This document shows, in pieces, positions 36,535 to 47,298 of a stretch of 64,000 bases of DNA (positions are counted from its first letter, which is position 1; each line of letters starts with the position of its first letter). The notes under the pieces are model-generated. The model saw only the letters and a program-made list of their open reading frames with translations, had not been told where the DNA came from and did no database searches. This DNA comes from Albula goreensis (taxonomy: Eukaryota > Chordata > Actinopteri > Albuliformes > Albulidae). The stretch is from contig CM040763.1 in assembly GCA_022829145.1 (NCBI GenBank), forward strand, positions 3,081,842 through 3,145,841, given 5' to 3'. A program made the position numbers and the translations under genes.

Positions 36535-37669
36535 CTCATTCCTCGAAATTAACTTTTCAATATTAGCAATTCTGCTTAAATTGACTTTTTAAATCAGAAT
36601 TTGAGTTAAGAGAATGTTCTTCTGTGTATTTCACTTCAGCTAAACTTGATTCAGATGTACATGTTGATACTGTTGCAAAGGATCCTGGGAATTTTTTCCA
36701 CAAAGAGCACTATATATGAGCTGCCTGTGCTGTGTTTTATTAAGTGAATTCTATACAAAGCCGGCAGTTACTACTGACTTAGATTATGGGTTTTCCTTCC
36801 ACGTTCAGCAGTGAATAGCCTGTGGGATTGAATTAGCATTAAAAAAGCATTTCCAAAGTAAAGTTGGATGGGATTGCTGAGGAGAATTGCTGCATATTGA
36901 CAACAAGTGGCAGTATGGCTCTAAGCGTTAAACAGCACGGTCTGACAATGCCTGCTGCTTCTTCCTGAAGACAAATGGAGCCACATTTGCAAATTCCAAT
37001 CTGCTGTAATAGAAAGCAGACACTTTTTCATTATGCTACTGCATGAGAAAATGATTGTTACTCGGTCACGCGCTCTCACTGTTATTATGTTCATTTCTGT
37101 ATTTACAGATGCACAAAAAAAAAAAAAAACACCACTCTCGTTCTATGTATTCCACTTTTTGCGGCTTGCAAAATGTTTTGTCCGCCAAAAAAACAGACAG
37201 CTATTTCCTTTTATTACATCATGGGGTTTAACGCATGCAAAGCGTAACAGAAAAGACGTGGAAAACATATAAAATGCCACAATTGATAAGACAGAAACGT
37301 GCTCCCCTACATCAATAATTCAGATAAAAAAATAAACATTTCATATTTCCATAATCCCCGGTGTAACGCATGTTTACAGTGAGGTTGGGTAATTCTAAGT
37401 CGGATCCAATATTATTCCGTTTTCTTTGAGCCACTGCATGTTGTCTTGTACTTACAGCTCAGATCAAGAGGGAACGAGCCCCAAAAAAACAACAACTACT
37501 CCAAAATAAATTCCAGCGTAAAAAATACATAACTGCGAAAATAAATGCATTTATATCTACATACATATTTAATGAGGCAGATTTTAATTTCAGCCATGTT
37601 GTGCCACTCACATTGTTTGCGTCAGACGTCTGAACTCGATCAGAAAAGACACGACTTCTGTTCTGATGC

Positions 37670-37796
37670 TGATTACATTGCATTACATTTTAGGCATTTA
37701 GCAGACGATCTTATTCAGAGAGACGTATTTAACCTGCATATTTTTGTACATGCAATCTGTTTATACAGCTAGATATTTTTACTGAAAAAGCTCAGC
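37670..37796 (-). mobile_element. tRNA-derived SINE body and tail
   Basis: TTACATTTTAGGCATTTAGC followed by AGACGATCTTATTCAGAGAG matches, in reverse complement, the common fish SINE tail (CTCTGGATAAGAGCGTCTGC, then TAAATGCC). It continues leftwards from minisatellite array 1 and gives the orientation (head right, tail left). The box B part of the head is not recognisable between body and array. Confidence 0.8.
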
Positions 37797-38492
37797 TCCC
37801 TATCCAGTATACTACACTGTAACCTCTGAGCTACAAGCCCAGCTCCCTAACCATTACACTACACTGTAACCTCTGAGCTACAAGCCCAGCTCCCTAACCA
37901 TTACACTACACTGTAACCTCTGAGCTACAAGCCCAGCTCCCTAACCATTACACTACACTGTAACCTCTGAGCTACAAGCCCAGCTCCCTAACCATTACAC
38001 TACACTGTAACCTCTGAGCTACAAGCCCAGCTCTCTAACCATGACACTACACTGTAACCTCTGAGATACAAGCCCAGCTCCCTAACCATTACACTACACT
38101 GTAACCTCTGAGCTACAAGCCCAGCTCCCTAACCATTACACTACACTGTAACCTCTGAGCTACAAGCCCAGCTCCCTAACCATCATACTACACTGTAACC
38201 TCTGAGCTACAAGCCCAGCTCCCTAACCATTACACTACACTGTAACCTCTGAGCTCCCTAACAAGCCCAGCTCCCAGCTAACCATTACACTACACTACAC
38301 TGTAACCTCTGAGCTACAAGCCCAGCTCCCCATAACCATTACACTACACTGTAACCTCTGAGCTACAAGCCCAGCTCCCTAACCGTTAGAATACACTGTA
38401 ACCTCTGAGCTACAAGCCCAGCTCCCTAACCATTACACTACAGTGTAACCTCAGAGCTACAAGCCCTGCTCCCTAACCGTTAGAATACACTG
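37797..38492 (-). repeat. SINE-derived 47-bp minisatellite, array 1
   Basis: About 14 copies of a 47-bp unit, CTACAAGCCCAGCTCCCTAA followed by CCATTACACTACACTGTAAC and CTCTGAG on the plus strand. On the minus strand the unit reads GTGTAATGGTTAGGGAGC and TTGTAGCTCAGAGGTTACAG, the 5' half of a tRNA-derived SINE head. The SINE body with its tail lies directly to the left, so the array sits inside one minus-strand SINE. Copies are mostly identical; a few near 38240-38290 are rearranged. Confidence 0.95.
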
Positions 38493-39261
38493 CCATTCAT
38501 TCTGGTAACATGAAAAGAGGGTTTGTGCTCTGCCAGAAAGTGAAAGGGATTCTGGGAGGAAAACCGCTCTTGTGAAACTTTGATTGTGTTTGGCGTACGG
38601 TGGAAGAAAATGGGAAAATGTGCCATTTTACACTCTGCAGGATATGGGGAGGGTGTCAGTCAGAACTAATTAAAAACCACAATTAAAATGTAAGAAGGGG
38701 AGGATCGTATCACAGACATGAGCTCCTCTTTGCACGAGGTTCGCTCTCCGTAGCTGTTTACACAGAAAGCTGTCTGGACTGGACTCCATTCAGCCTTTAT
38801 AATTGTGTTAACACTTTCCGTGCCAGTGTGTCATATCCACATCAGCAGTTTTCACCCTCCCTTCCAAAATGCATTTATCATAATGGACAATGGGAACAAG
38901 AAACATACATTTTCATGAACTGCGTTATTACAGAGCAACGGAAATTCATGACTGGCCGTTTGTATTGATTCTGGCATCGATTTCTATCCGCTTGCTTGGT
39001 TAGTGAAAGACTTGCCAATACGAAAGCCTTGCACTCTATTCATTATGTATGATCATGCAAGACACTCTGTATTAAATATTATTCGGCATATATGCATCTG
39101 TGGCATTTCTGAGGACTGATCCAATCAACATTCTCCCTTAACTTTGACCTTGCAAATGTTGTTTTCTCTCTTTTCAAAACCTTCACAAATTTATTTTACA
39201 AGCCAGACAGTATGCTTCTACCAAGCTTCAAAACTCAACAACGTACATAATTATTGATGAA

Positions 39262-39430
39262 CACAGGTTTACACATCCAGGCATTCTGCAGATGTCCTTT
39301 TCCTGGGTGACTAAGACACAGTTTCTGCACACATTACACAGCTACTGCAGCAGTCTGGGTCAGGTACCATGCTTGACGGCACGTCAGCAGTGCCCTGGAT
39401 ACAAGAATCTGCTGAAGGCCCCAATGTAAT
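39262..39430 (-). mobile_element. Truncated tRNA-derived SINE
   Basis: GGCATTCTGCAGATGTCCTT TTCCTGGGTGACTAAGACAC corresponds to the SINE tail in reverse complement, and GTACCATGCTTGACGGCACG TCAGCAGTGCCCTGGATAC to the middle. The tRNA head is missing. Confidence 0.55.
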
Positions 39431-39461
39431 ATGAACTTAACTTGCTGTCCGTAGCTCTCAC

Positions 39462-39560
39462 CTCACTGACGTAGATACCGATGTCTTCCTCGTCGTCCGT
39501 CCTGTAACACAGCGTAAGGCCTAGTTTCTCCTGGCTGTTCAGTCGACACAGTTCCACTTC
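39462..39560 (-). CDS. pdzrn4: pdzrn4 exon: first part of PDZ2
   Basis: This exon encodes residues 120-152, beginning [20 protein letters not shown] and ending [12 protein letters not shown] is the carboxylate-binding loop of PDZ2 (the GLGF position), followed by strand B (TLCYR) and strand C (GIYVSE). Acceptor CCTCTACAG/GAA and donor GAG/GTGAGA are both strong, and the exon is 99 bases in phase 0 at both ends. The reading matches vertebrate PDZRN4 almost residue for residue. It is separated by 5.3 kb of intron from the next exon and by 7.1 kb from the previous one. Confidence 0.95.
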
Positions 39561-40010
39561 CTGTAGAGGCAGAGAAAGATGAGCTCAGGCAGGGGTGGCA
39601 AACCCTGTTTCTGAAGGGCTGGTGTCTATGTGCGTTTATTATGTCTACAACAACAAAGCACAATGATTGGTTAATCACAGTGGAATATAGGTGCCAGCAG
39701 AATATGGTAACTCCACCCACTTTGTGATTGTGATGTCATAAAACTCTAGGAAGCAGTCTTTAAAGGTCGATATTTTTTGCACAACAGCACCTGGGATGTG
39801 ACCACAGACCTCAGCTTCCATTCAGTCTCACCTGTACAGGTGCATAGCCAGAACATCCAAGACATCAGACTGTAGAACATCAGGTTCGTTTTCTAAAAAA
39901 ACTCATCTATGCTAATCATTCCTCATTTATTCCACTGTTGGGGTTCAGTGGTGTTCTCCTTTTCTCCGAAGAAAAAGTTACAGAGGAAATGAATTATTCA
40001 TCGGATTTTC

Positions 40011-40038
40011 CTCAGAGGGACCGCGAAGTCCCTCTGAG
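40011..40038. repeat. Perfect 11-bp hairpin
   Basis: CTCAGAGGGAC and GTCCCTCTGAG flank the six-base loop CGCGAA. Confidence 0.9.
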
Positions 40039-41224
40039 CTTCTTGAGTTGGAATTCAGATTTTCACTCGGTCGTCCCTTCCAACTTTCCAAACTGCCTCT
40101 GAAGAACACGACCGAACACCCCAGAGGAAAAGCTCCCAAATTCTGCCTTTAAATCGCTCCACAGGATAATTTTCCTCAGCTCCAAAACAGGGGAAAATAC
40201 TGGAAATGAGACACAATTACTGCAAGAGGAATGCTTTCTTGTTTTTTAATCTATGCTGCCCATTTCAGCAGATTAATTCACAGCCAACATTTGGGTTTAA
40301 TAAATACAGCCCCCCCTTGTTCTGCATTCATTGAGATAATGTTCCTCTCCTGAAAATTACACATTAGTCATGAATTTCCCATGCTAAGCAGATCAGTGCT
40401 ACTGTACAAGCCATTAAATCTGAGATCAAAAGCAAAAAAAAAAAAAACAACGGGCTGGATTCACACCCTGCATTTGTCTCTCTCATTGGCACCATGCGGC
40501 CATTTGCGGCATGACCAGGCTTTTAATCAGCACAAACTGTAACAAATTAATGTCCCCGGCAAAAAAACAAAAATAAATAAATAAAAAGAATAAAAATAAT
40601 GACCCCAGCTTTGCGCTTTGCTTTGGGAACAACAAGAAAGACGATGGAAAGATAGCAGATAATAATGTGAAGCTGATATCTCACTGTCACCCATCATCAA
40701 CCCCGCCCACGATGTTTTTGTAAACAAAAATGAAAAATATTTGTTTGGGGGACAAGAATTACAGTGGAGGATACTCACAGAGTCTGTTATCGAGCTGATA
40801 ATTCCCCCTGCCCATTTTAAAAACAGAATATCACATTTTTGTACACAAAAACTGCTTTGTTTTGGAAACGACACAACAGACAGTGGTGTGTGACAACAGA
40901 TTATGTGTTAATACACGTGGCAGTTAAATATTATGTGATATTTACCCTTCAATTGTCATTCACAAGGAGAGGTATCTGCACACTTAGGAGGTGCTGCTTG
41001 CAGGTGTGTCAATCACAGAAGAAAGGAAGAAACTGCATGTGACAAGTGCATACTGCAAAAAGCGCTGTCTTTATTCACTTTTTCATTGCTAGACCTTAAT
41101 CAGAATGTGGAAACACACCGAGCACTTTCTCAAGTGATCGTCATTCTGCTGGGCAGAGAGGAAACAGACAACCAATTTGGGCGGGGAATCAGTCAGTTCT
41201 GCTCAGGTGAGAGTTTTTATGGCG

Positions 41225-41285
41225 ACGGAGAGTGCAGAGAGGGGAGAGCGGGAAGAGGAGAGGGAAGAGGAGAGGGAAGAGGGGT
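41225..41285 (+). repeat. Purine (GA) tract
   Basis: GGGAAGAGGAGAGGGAAGAG-type repeats of about 12 bp. Confidence 0.85.
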
Positions 41286-41579
41286 CTGGCACGCTGAGAA
41301 ATTCATTTCCCCTGACAGCTGGAGGCTGGCCGGTTACAAGTGCCAGGCTTGTCAGCACTTTGGATGAAAGAATCACAGATGGGGGGTGGTGTGGGGTGGG
41401 GGGGTGAGGGGCTGTGTTTCGGTGAGACACCTGATGTCTCTCCTCCTGCTAAGCCCCTCCCCCCTTCCCCCCCTGGGGGGAGGGGCTTCCTGGTGTTCCT
41501 CATCATCGCCGTGGCGACAGACCGTCAGTGGATCGTCGGGCCCAGGCTCGTCCTGCGAATTGCAGCCAGGCCCCACTCC

Positions 41580-41965
41580 CTCCGACCTGTCAGCCCACTT
41601 TACCTCTCCGTCTCACTCTATTTCTCCTGCCCTCTCTCTCCCTCTCTCTCTCTCTGTCTCCCTGCCCCTCTATCTTTCTCTCCCTCCATATCTACATATC
41701 CCTCTCTCTCACTTTCCCTCTCTCCGTCTTGTCAATCTCTGTCTTAAACCCTGTCTTCCTCCCTTCTGCTCTCCCAGCTTTCTGCCTTTGTCTCTCCCCA
41801 TCTTCCCTCTCTTTGTTTCCCTCTTCCAAACTCGATATTTCTCTCCCCATCTCTCTCTTCTTCTCACTCTCTGTTTTCTCTTAATCTCTTGATCTTTCTG
41901 TCTGTCTGACTCTCCCCTTCTCTCTTTCTCTTCTTCTCCCTGACTGTATTCCTCTCCCTCTCTAT
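41580..41965 (+). repeat. CT-rich pyrimidine tract
   Basis: Nearly 390 bases rich in CTCTCT and CCCTCTCT words. The open frames of 118-168 codons across it are low-complexity artefacts. Confidence 0.9.
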
Positions 41966-43789
41966 CTGATCAACTGGCTTTGGGTCAAACTTGGTTCATT
42001 GCACCTCGTCACATTTAGACAACGGGATTGCAATATATAATTTCAAAATTGTCAGCACGGGTCCAACTGAACATTAAGTGTCCATTTCTGGTGTCTCCAG
42101 GTCAGACCAGTGCACCTCCATCACGGTCCCATTTATTTTTGCCGGTTTGGTAATGGGGATGAGCAGTTCTCAGGATGCATAAGCCTCAAAAACGCTCACC
42201 ACGGTACAACAATACTTCATTTTAGCAATTAGCCACAATAAGAATGATGTATAGTCAAAAATGAATATGTGGTTCACTTACAGACATGGGAGAAGTAAAA
42301 GACTCTGACAGAAAATGAAGTACATGAAAATAACTGCTCCTGACATCTTTAAAAACAAAGCAAACTCATTTATGGAACCAGCCGAGGGCGAATGATCAAG
42401 AGTACCTCACTTCCTTCGCCTCAGAAGTTTATCGCCTTTCCTCATTACAGAACCTGAAGTAACTGTTTAATTAATTCCAACATGCACTGGAAGATGATTC
42501 CTGAGGTTAAACTAATTAATTAAGAAGGTAAATATATAGCACTGATCAGTTCATTATACATGGAATAAAAAGGAAAACAAACGGATGAGATTTAACCAAA
42601 ACCATGTAGGCTGAATCACATCAGAATTTAAATTACAACATTGTTCTACTTGAATATTTTATATTTTATTTGACAGAATCAAACATGCCCTTTGGAGTGT
42701 GTTGATTTTAAAATAGAATATTCTCTTGAAAAGACTAAGGTCCATTTTTGACTGTATTGCTCAAGCCCTTGAAGAGGCTAATGGCTTGATTTTTCAAAGC
42801 CATTCGCATATGTTAAAATTTTTGCATTATGATTTCAGTGAAATTATTGGAGCAAACAAACTACCTTAGTACAACACATGTGCTCATGTTTTTCTGCATC
42901 AGTAAAACAGTATTGCATGCACTACATACTTTAGTAGATCAGGCCCTGAGTAGGTTTGACTGAATCTACCCCATTGTGTTACAGGAGTCCTTGCTATGTG
43001 TAATTTTCCCATATTCCACTGCCTCGAAAGCACTGCACTGTCTCCAGGTACTGAGTGCCTGCGGTAGGAAAGCTGGAAAACTCTAGATTGTGGAAATGTC
43101 TGGGGAGCGTTCAGCGGCCTCTCCCTTCTGCTGCCGCATCCTTCTGACGAGCTCTCGGAGTTTCAGGCGGGATGCGGCCTCGGGTGGGAGCAGCGGGCGG
43201 ATTGGCGATAAATTAATGACGGCGATTATGTGATTAAAAGAGATTACCGCCTACTGTCGGCGCACGTCGGGTTCTTCTCATAATAATCAGGCCTTTGATT
43301 AGCGGGAGAGTGGAAGCGCGGGGGAAGAGGGCATGTGACGGCCACACGCAAGGCGAAGGAGCGGTCTCCGCCGCTGTACCCAGCTGGATAAAGGACTGCA
43401 AACTCCACGATCAAACAAAGATTAAGAGGGAGTGATGCACTTCAGTATGGGTACATTTCATCTGCACTGTACAAAAAAAACTCAAACATTCTCTTAATAT
43501 GTGTGTGAAGCATCTGATACTTCAAACAGACGGCTTGAATTGTCAGCTGTGTACAGTAAATGCTTCATCGCTCTGTCATCAACAACTAAACTCCAAACAA
43601 AAATACTTTGAAGAGCAATATAACAATGGATAACAATGCTTTTTGGAGATACAAGGTTTTTTTTTTTTTAATTTAATTTCAGCTGCACTCCATTTCATAA
43701 ATTTAGACTAAGATCTGTGTTTCAGCAAAGCACTGCTTCAAATTTGACCCTGCAAACTGCTGCTAATTTGACCCCCATAAGCTAAGAGC

Positions 43790-44070
43790 CTGAGCTGGAC
43801 CAGATCCAGATTTGACTGGGCCACAGTGTGCGCAAGTGGTCCAAACCCAGCCATAGTACCTAAAAGATGTCTGGGTGGAACTAGGACAGAGTAGACCAAA
43901 TAGGGGGCAGACCAGGGAGCACCAGGCAAGATTGGGCCAAACTGGACCAAGGCAAGCTCAAACATACCTAGATGGACTAGGCCAAAGTGGGCTATACTGG
44001 ACAGGAGCTGGACCAGATAGATCCAAATTGGCTAAGTTTCCAACAAAACCTTGAGCTGGACCAGGGCCAG
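43790..44070 (+). repeat. Irregular GGACCA/GGGCCA-rich repeat
   Basis: Words such as GAGCTGGACCAGATCCAGAT, TTGGGCCAAACTGGACCAAG and GATGGACTAGGCCAAAGTGG recur without fixed spacing, as in a decayed minisatellite. Confidence 0.6.
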
Positions 44071-44580
44071 AGCAAGGGAGAGGGAGAAGAGAACTGCATT
44101 GTGGGAACACTTTTTTTCCAAGAAGTTGTGGTCTGCCCCAGCTTTGACCTGGGGTGGGTGGGACTGGGGGGGTTAATGACACACCCCCCACCAATGCCAA
44201 CACCCCCAACTCCCCAGCTCACTGGACCAAAGGTGCCCATTTACCCATAATGCACCACTGAGCATAGCCATCCATGTGTTATCCGTCATCCTGACAGGAC
44301 TGTGGGACAGCAGGATCCATCCATGGGGGAACGCACAATTACTCACCCCCTCCTGCTGCACTGGAGACAGGGATACAGAGCATGCCTTCTCCCCCATTCA
44401 GTATCACAGCCCACAGACAAAACCCTTTATTCAGCGCTCAACGCCCTCACACACTGAGTCAGCATCCGCTTACGCCGGTCTGTCCCATCGATCTACATCA
44501 CACGGAGCCAACTATGTAATAACTGCTTGAGCATGATTTTAGCCTGGACTGAATCAAAGTTTGACCTTAACTTTCTTACA

Positions 44581-45397
44581 AGCCAGCTCTCCAACTATTA
44601 CACTACACGGTAACCTCTGAGCTACAAGCCCAGCTCCATAACCATTACACTAAACTGTAACCTCTGAGCTACAAGCCCAGCTCCCTAACCATTACACTAC
44701 ACTGTAACCTCTGAGCTACAAGCCCAGCTCCCTAACCATTACACTACACTGTAACCTCTGAGCTACAAGCCCAGCTCCCTAACCATTACACTACACTGTA
44801 ACCTCTGAGCTACAAGCCCAGCTCCCTAACCATTATGCTACGCTGTAACCTCTGAGCTACAAGCCCAGCTCCCTAACCATTACACTACACTGTAACCTCT
44901 GAGCTACAAGCCCAGCTCCCTAACCATTACACTACACTGTAACCTCTGAGCTACAAGCCCAACTCCCTAACCATTACACTACACTGTAACCTCTGAGCTA
45001 CAAGCCCAACTCCCTAACCATTACACTACACTGTAACCTCTGAGCTACAAGCCCAGCTCCCTAACCATTACACTACACTGTAACCTCTGAGCTACAAGCC
45101 CAGCTCCCTAACCATTACACTACACTGTAACCTCTGAGCTACAAGCCCAGCTCCCTAACCATTACACTACACTGTAACCTCTGAGCTACAAGCCCAGCTC
45201 CCCATAACCATTACACTACACTGTAACCTCTGAGCTACAAGCCCAGCTCCCTAACCATTACACTACACTGTAACCTCTGAGCTACAAGCCCAGCTCCCTA
45301 ACCATTACACTACACTGTAACCTCTGAGCTACAAGCCCAGCTCCCTAACCATTATACTACACTGTAACCTCTGAGCTACAAGCCCAGCTCCCTAACT
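44581..45397 (-). repeat. SINE-derived 47-bp minisatellite, array 2
   Basis: About 17 copies of the same 47-bp unit in the same orientation as array 1. Most copies are identical apart from scattered substitutions and one two-base insertion shared in form with array 1 (CCCATAACC). The flanks carry no recognisable SINE body: the left edge breaks after CTTACAAGCCAGCTCTCC and the right after CTCCCTAACTGTTATTG. Confidence 0.95.
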
Positions 45398-46217
45398 GTT
45401 ATTGTATAACACGACCCCTACAACCATCATTGTAATGCTGGAAATAAGCTGTGATGAACAAGTGTTACCTAAAGCTACCACATAACACTCCAGAACTTTT
45501 TCTATGATCCTGCGGCGACATTATCTCCTAATGCTTTATCTGGGGTACATAATTATCTATCAATGATAGCCCTGAGGGGGAGAAACAGAATATATTCAAT
45601 TGTGACATTCTGCCATAAGAATCCACTGAGGATGCTGTAATGCAGGGAGTGGAAGTTACCCAGCGTGGAGAATAACCTTCCGGGCATGAAATAAAAGACA
45701 GAGCGACAGAATGCACACCAGGGTTTAATAGGATTTGTTAATAGAAATGAGGCAGAAAGGGATGGCTCTTATATAATATTCGCACTGATTTAACACAGCC
45801 AGTGAGTGCGTAGACCTTTTTTTCTTTTTTTGCTGAACAGAATAAATTACCCTTGCTTGACGTATGGAGGCATTTGGAAAATTTACATGGTTTTTTTTTG
45901 GGGGTTAATCAGTCTGCGTCTCTCAATACGCCACAGTTTGCCTGGTCCTCAATGACGTGGAAACAAAAGCACATCAGTGCAGGCGAGCGCCGCATGGCTG
46001 CGTGACTGTGAGCGTCTATGTGACTCTGGGCTGTGGGCAGGAACGGTTTATTATTAGCTACATGATACGCAGTGGGGGGGGGGGAGGGGGATTTAATTGA
46101 GGCTTTTGATTTCATTAAAAAAAAAAAAAAAGTTTAACAAGGAAAGTACAAAATATTTTTCAGGTTCAATGCTGTCAGCAGAACAAGGTGCCGTAGATGG
46201 AAACTTTGGGGAAAGTA

Positions 46218-46372
46218 CACACTCCAAAACTAATATAAGGAAGTAAAGATTGCAAACAGAGAGTTGTCCAGGCTTGGAACAGTTTGCAAGGTCAGGTAGT
46301 AAAAAGCCAGAGACCCTTGGAGTGTTGAAGACCAGATTTGATGCAGTGCTGGACACTCTATACACTGCAGGT
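46218..46372 (+). mobile_element. CR1/L2-type LINE, C-terminal end of ORF2 (fragment)
   Basis: Reading the plus strand with one frame change gives RVVQAWNSLQGQVV and then ETLGVLKTRFDAVLDTL. This is the pattern at the very end of reverse transcriptases of the CR1/L2 group (RVV..WN.LP..VV, then F+..LD..L). Only this short 3' end is present; it is broken by a frameshift and ends before any clear 3' repeat tail. Assignment below the group level is not possible by eye. Confidence 0.6.
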
Positions 46373-46684
46373 AAAGGACACATCTGCACTGTGTTTTCCA
46401 TAAATATTCTCCATACTGGGTCTCTTATCTGTCAAACTCTCCTGAGCGGAGAACTCCAACCCAACGAATGTCAGCTGTCACACATAGAACCCTCTACCCC
46501 TTGGGAGCAGGTCTGTGAAGTCAATTAGAAAGCCCAAACCCACAGTCTTTCTGTTGATTAGAGAAGCCTGCGACACTGCTGTCAGGATGGGGGGAAGGTC
46601 AGGAGAGAGGTGGGGGAGAGGGATCAAAATGGCCACCTTGGAACTTTTTTATTAAGAGTGGTGTGAAGCCGGCTCGAGCCTCAC

Positions 46685-46787
46685 CTCATACTCAAACTCT
46701 TCAGTCCGCTCCGCGTCTGCCTGGACGGGCGAGAGGTAGTCCGTGCCCTCATAGAACTCGTGTTCCATCGTCTGGAGTGAGTGACAG
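46685..46787 (-). CDS. pdzrn4: pdzrn4 exon: PDZ1-PDZ2 linker
   Basis: This 103-base exon encodes residues 85-119, reading (S)CHSLQTMEHEFYEGTDYL and ending EEFEYE. It matches the PDZRN4 linker as I recall it (SCHSLHPMEHEFYED, then DFEYE before EVELCR). The acceptor is ATGACAG at 46788-46789; using it completes the split Ser codon left by the upstream exon. A second AG 16 nt downstream (46772-46773) would put the exon out of phase. The donor is GAG/GTGAGG. On the transcript the acceptor is preceded by about 250 nt of almost pure pyrimidine. The segment is acidic, has no domain of its own and spaces the two PDZ domains. Confidence 0.93.
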
Positions 46788-46794
46788 CTGTCAT

Positions 46795-47047
46795 AGAGAG
46801 AGAGGGAGAAAGAGACAGAAGAGGAGAGAGTGTGAATGAATGAGAGAGAGGGAGAGTGTGTGAGAAAGAGGTTGAGGAGACAGAAGAGAAGGAATGCAAA
46901 CAGTAAGAGAGAATTAGTGAAGAAAAAAGATGGAGAGAAAAAGAAAGGAGCAAGAAAAGGAGAGAGGAAGGTAGTGAAAGGGAGTGAAAAGGGAAGGAGA
47001 GGAAAAGAGATTCAAGAGAAAGAGAGGGAGGAAGAGGGAGAAAAGAC
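46795..47047 (+). repeat. Purine tract next to a pdzrn4 acceptor
   Basis: About 250 bases of A and G with few pyrimidines. On the transcript strand it is a polypyrimidine tract ending at the acceptor of the 46685-46787 exon. Confidence 0.9.
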
Positions 47048-47137
47048 CATGAGCCAGGCTGTCCCTCTGGGCACAGAGGCAGCTCCGCTCGTCCTTCGTC
47101 TGGACGCCGGGAGCGCTGAACCATGAGAAAGGGAGAC

Positions 47138-47298
47138 CTGTCAGGCCCTGCCCGTAGCCGTGGCGATGCCCTGACAGGCCCTGCCGTAGCCGTGGCGACG
47201 CCCTGTCAGGCCCTGCCGTAGCCGTGGCGATGCCCTGACAGGCCCTGCCGTAGCCGTGGCAACGCCCTGTCAGGCCCTGCCGTAGCCGTGGCGATGCC
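47138..47298 (+). repeat. 32-bp minisatellite, five copies, alternating types
   Basis: Unit CTGACAGGCCCTGCCGTAGC CGTGGCGATGCC. Copies alternate between CTGTCAGG...GATGCC and CTGACAGG...ACGCC starts and ends, giving a 64-bp higher-order period. The first copy has one extra C. Confidence 0.95.

Larger units (their letters stand above)
34177..39461 (-). other. pdzrn4: pdzrn4 intron inside PDZ2
   Basis: This 5.3-kb intron contains an imperfect inverted repeat (36449-36534), the first SINE-derived 47-bp minisatellite (37797-38492) with its SINE body (37670-37796), and a second, truncated SINE (39262-39430). The rest is unique AT-rich sequence with A-runs at 35658 and 37115. Confidence 0.8.
39561..46684 (-). 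other. pdzrn4: pdzrn4 intron before PDZ2
   Basis: This 7.1-kb intron contains a short perfect hairpin (40011-40038), a purine tract (41225-41285), a CT-rich tract (41580-41965), irregular GGACCA repeats (43790-44070), the second 47-bp minisatellite (44581-45397) and a CR1/L2-like LINE end (46218-46372). The stretch 43100-43400 is GC-richer and complex, with no frame I recognise. Confidence 0.8.

Noticed and set aside
37797-38492. CRISPR-like array
   Set aside because: Units abut without spacers, the host is a vertebrate, and the unit derives from a SINE.
41386-41892. 168-codon frame in the CT-rich tract
   Set aside because: Ser/Leu/Pro low complexity from simple repeats; overlapping frames are equally open.
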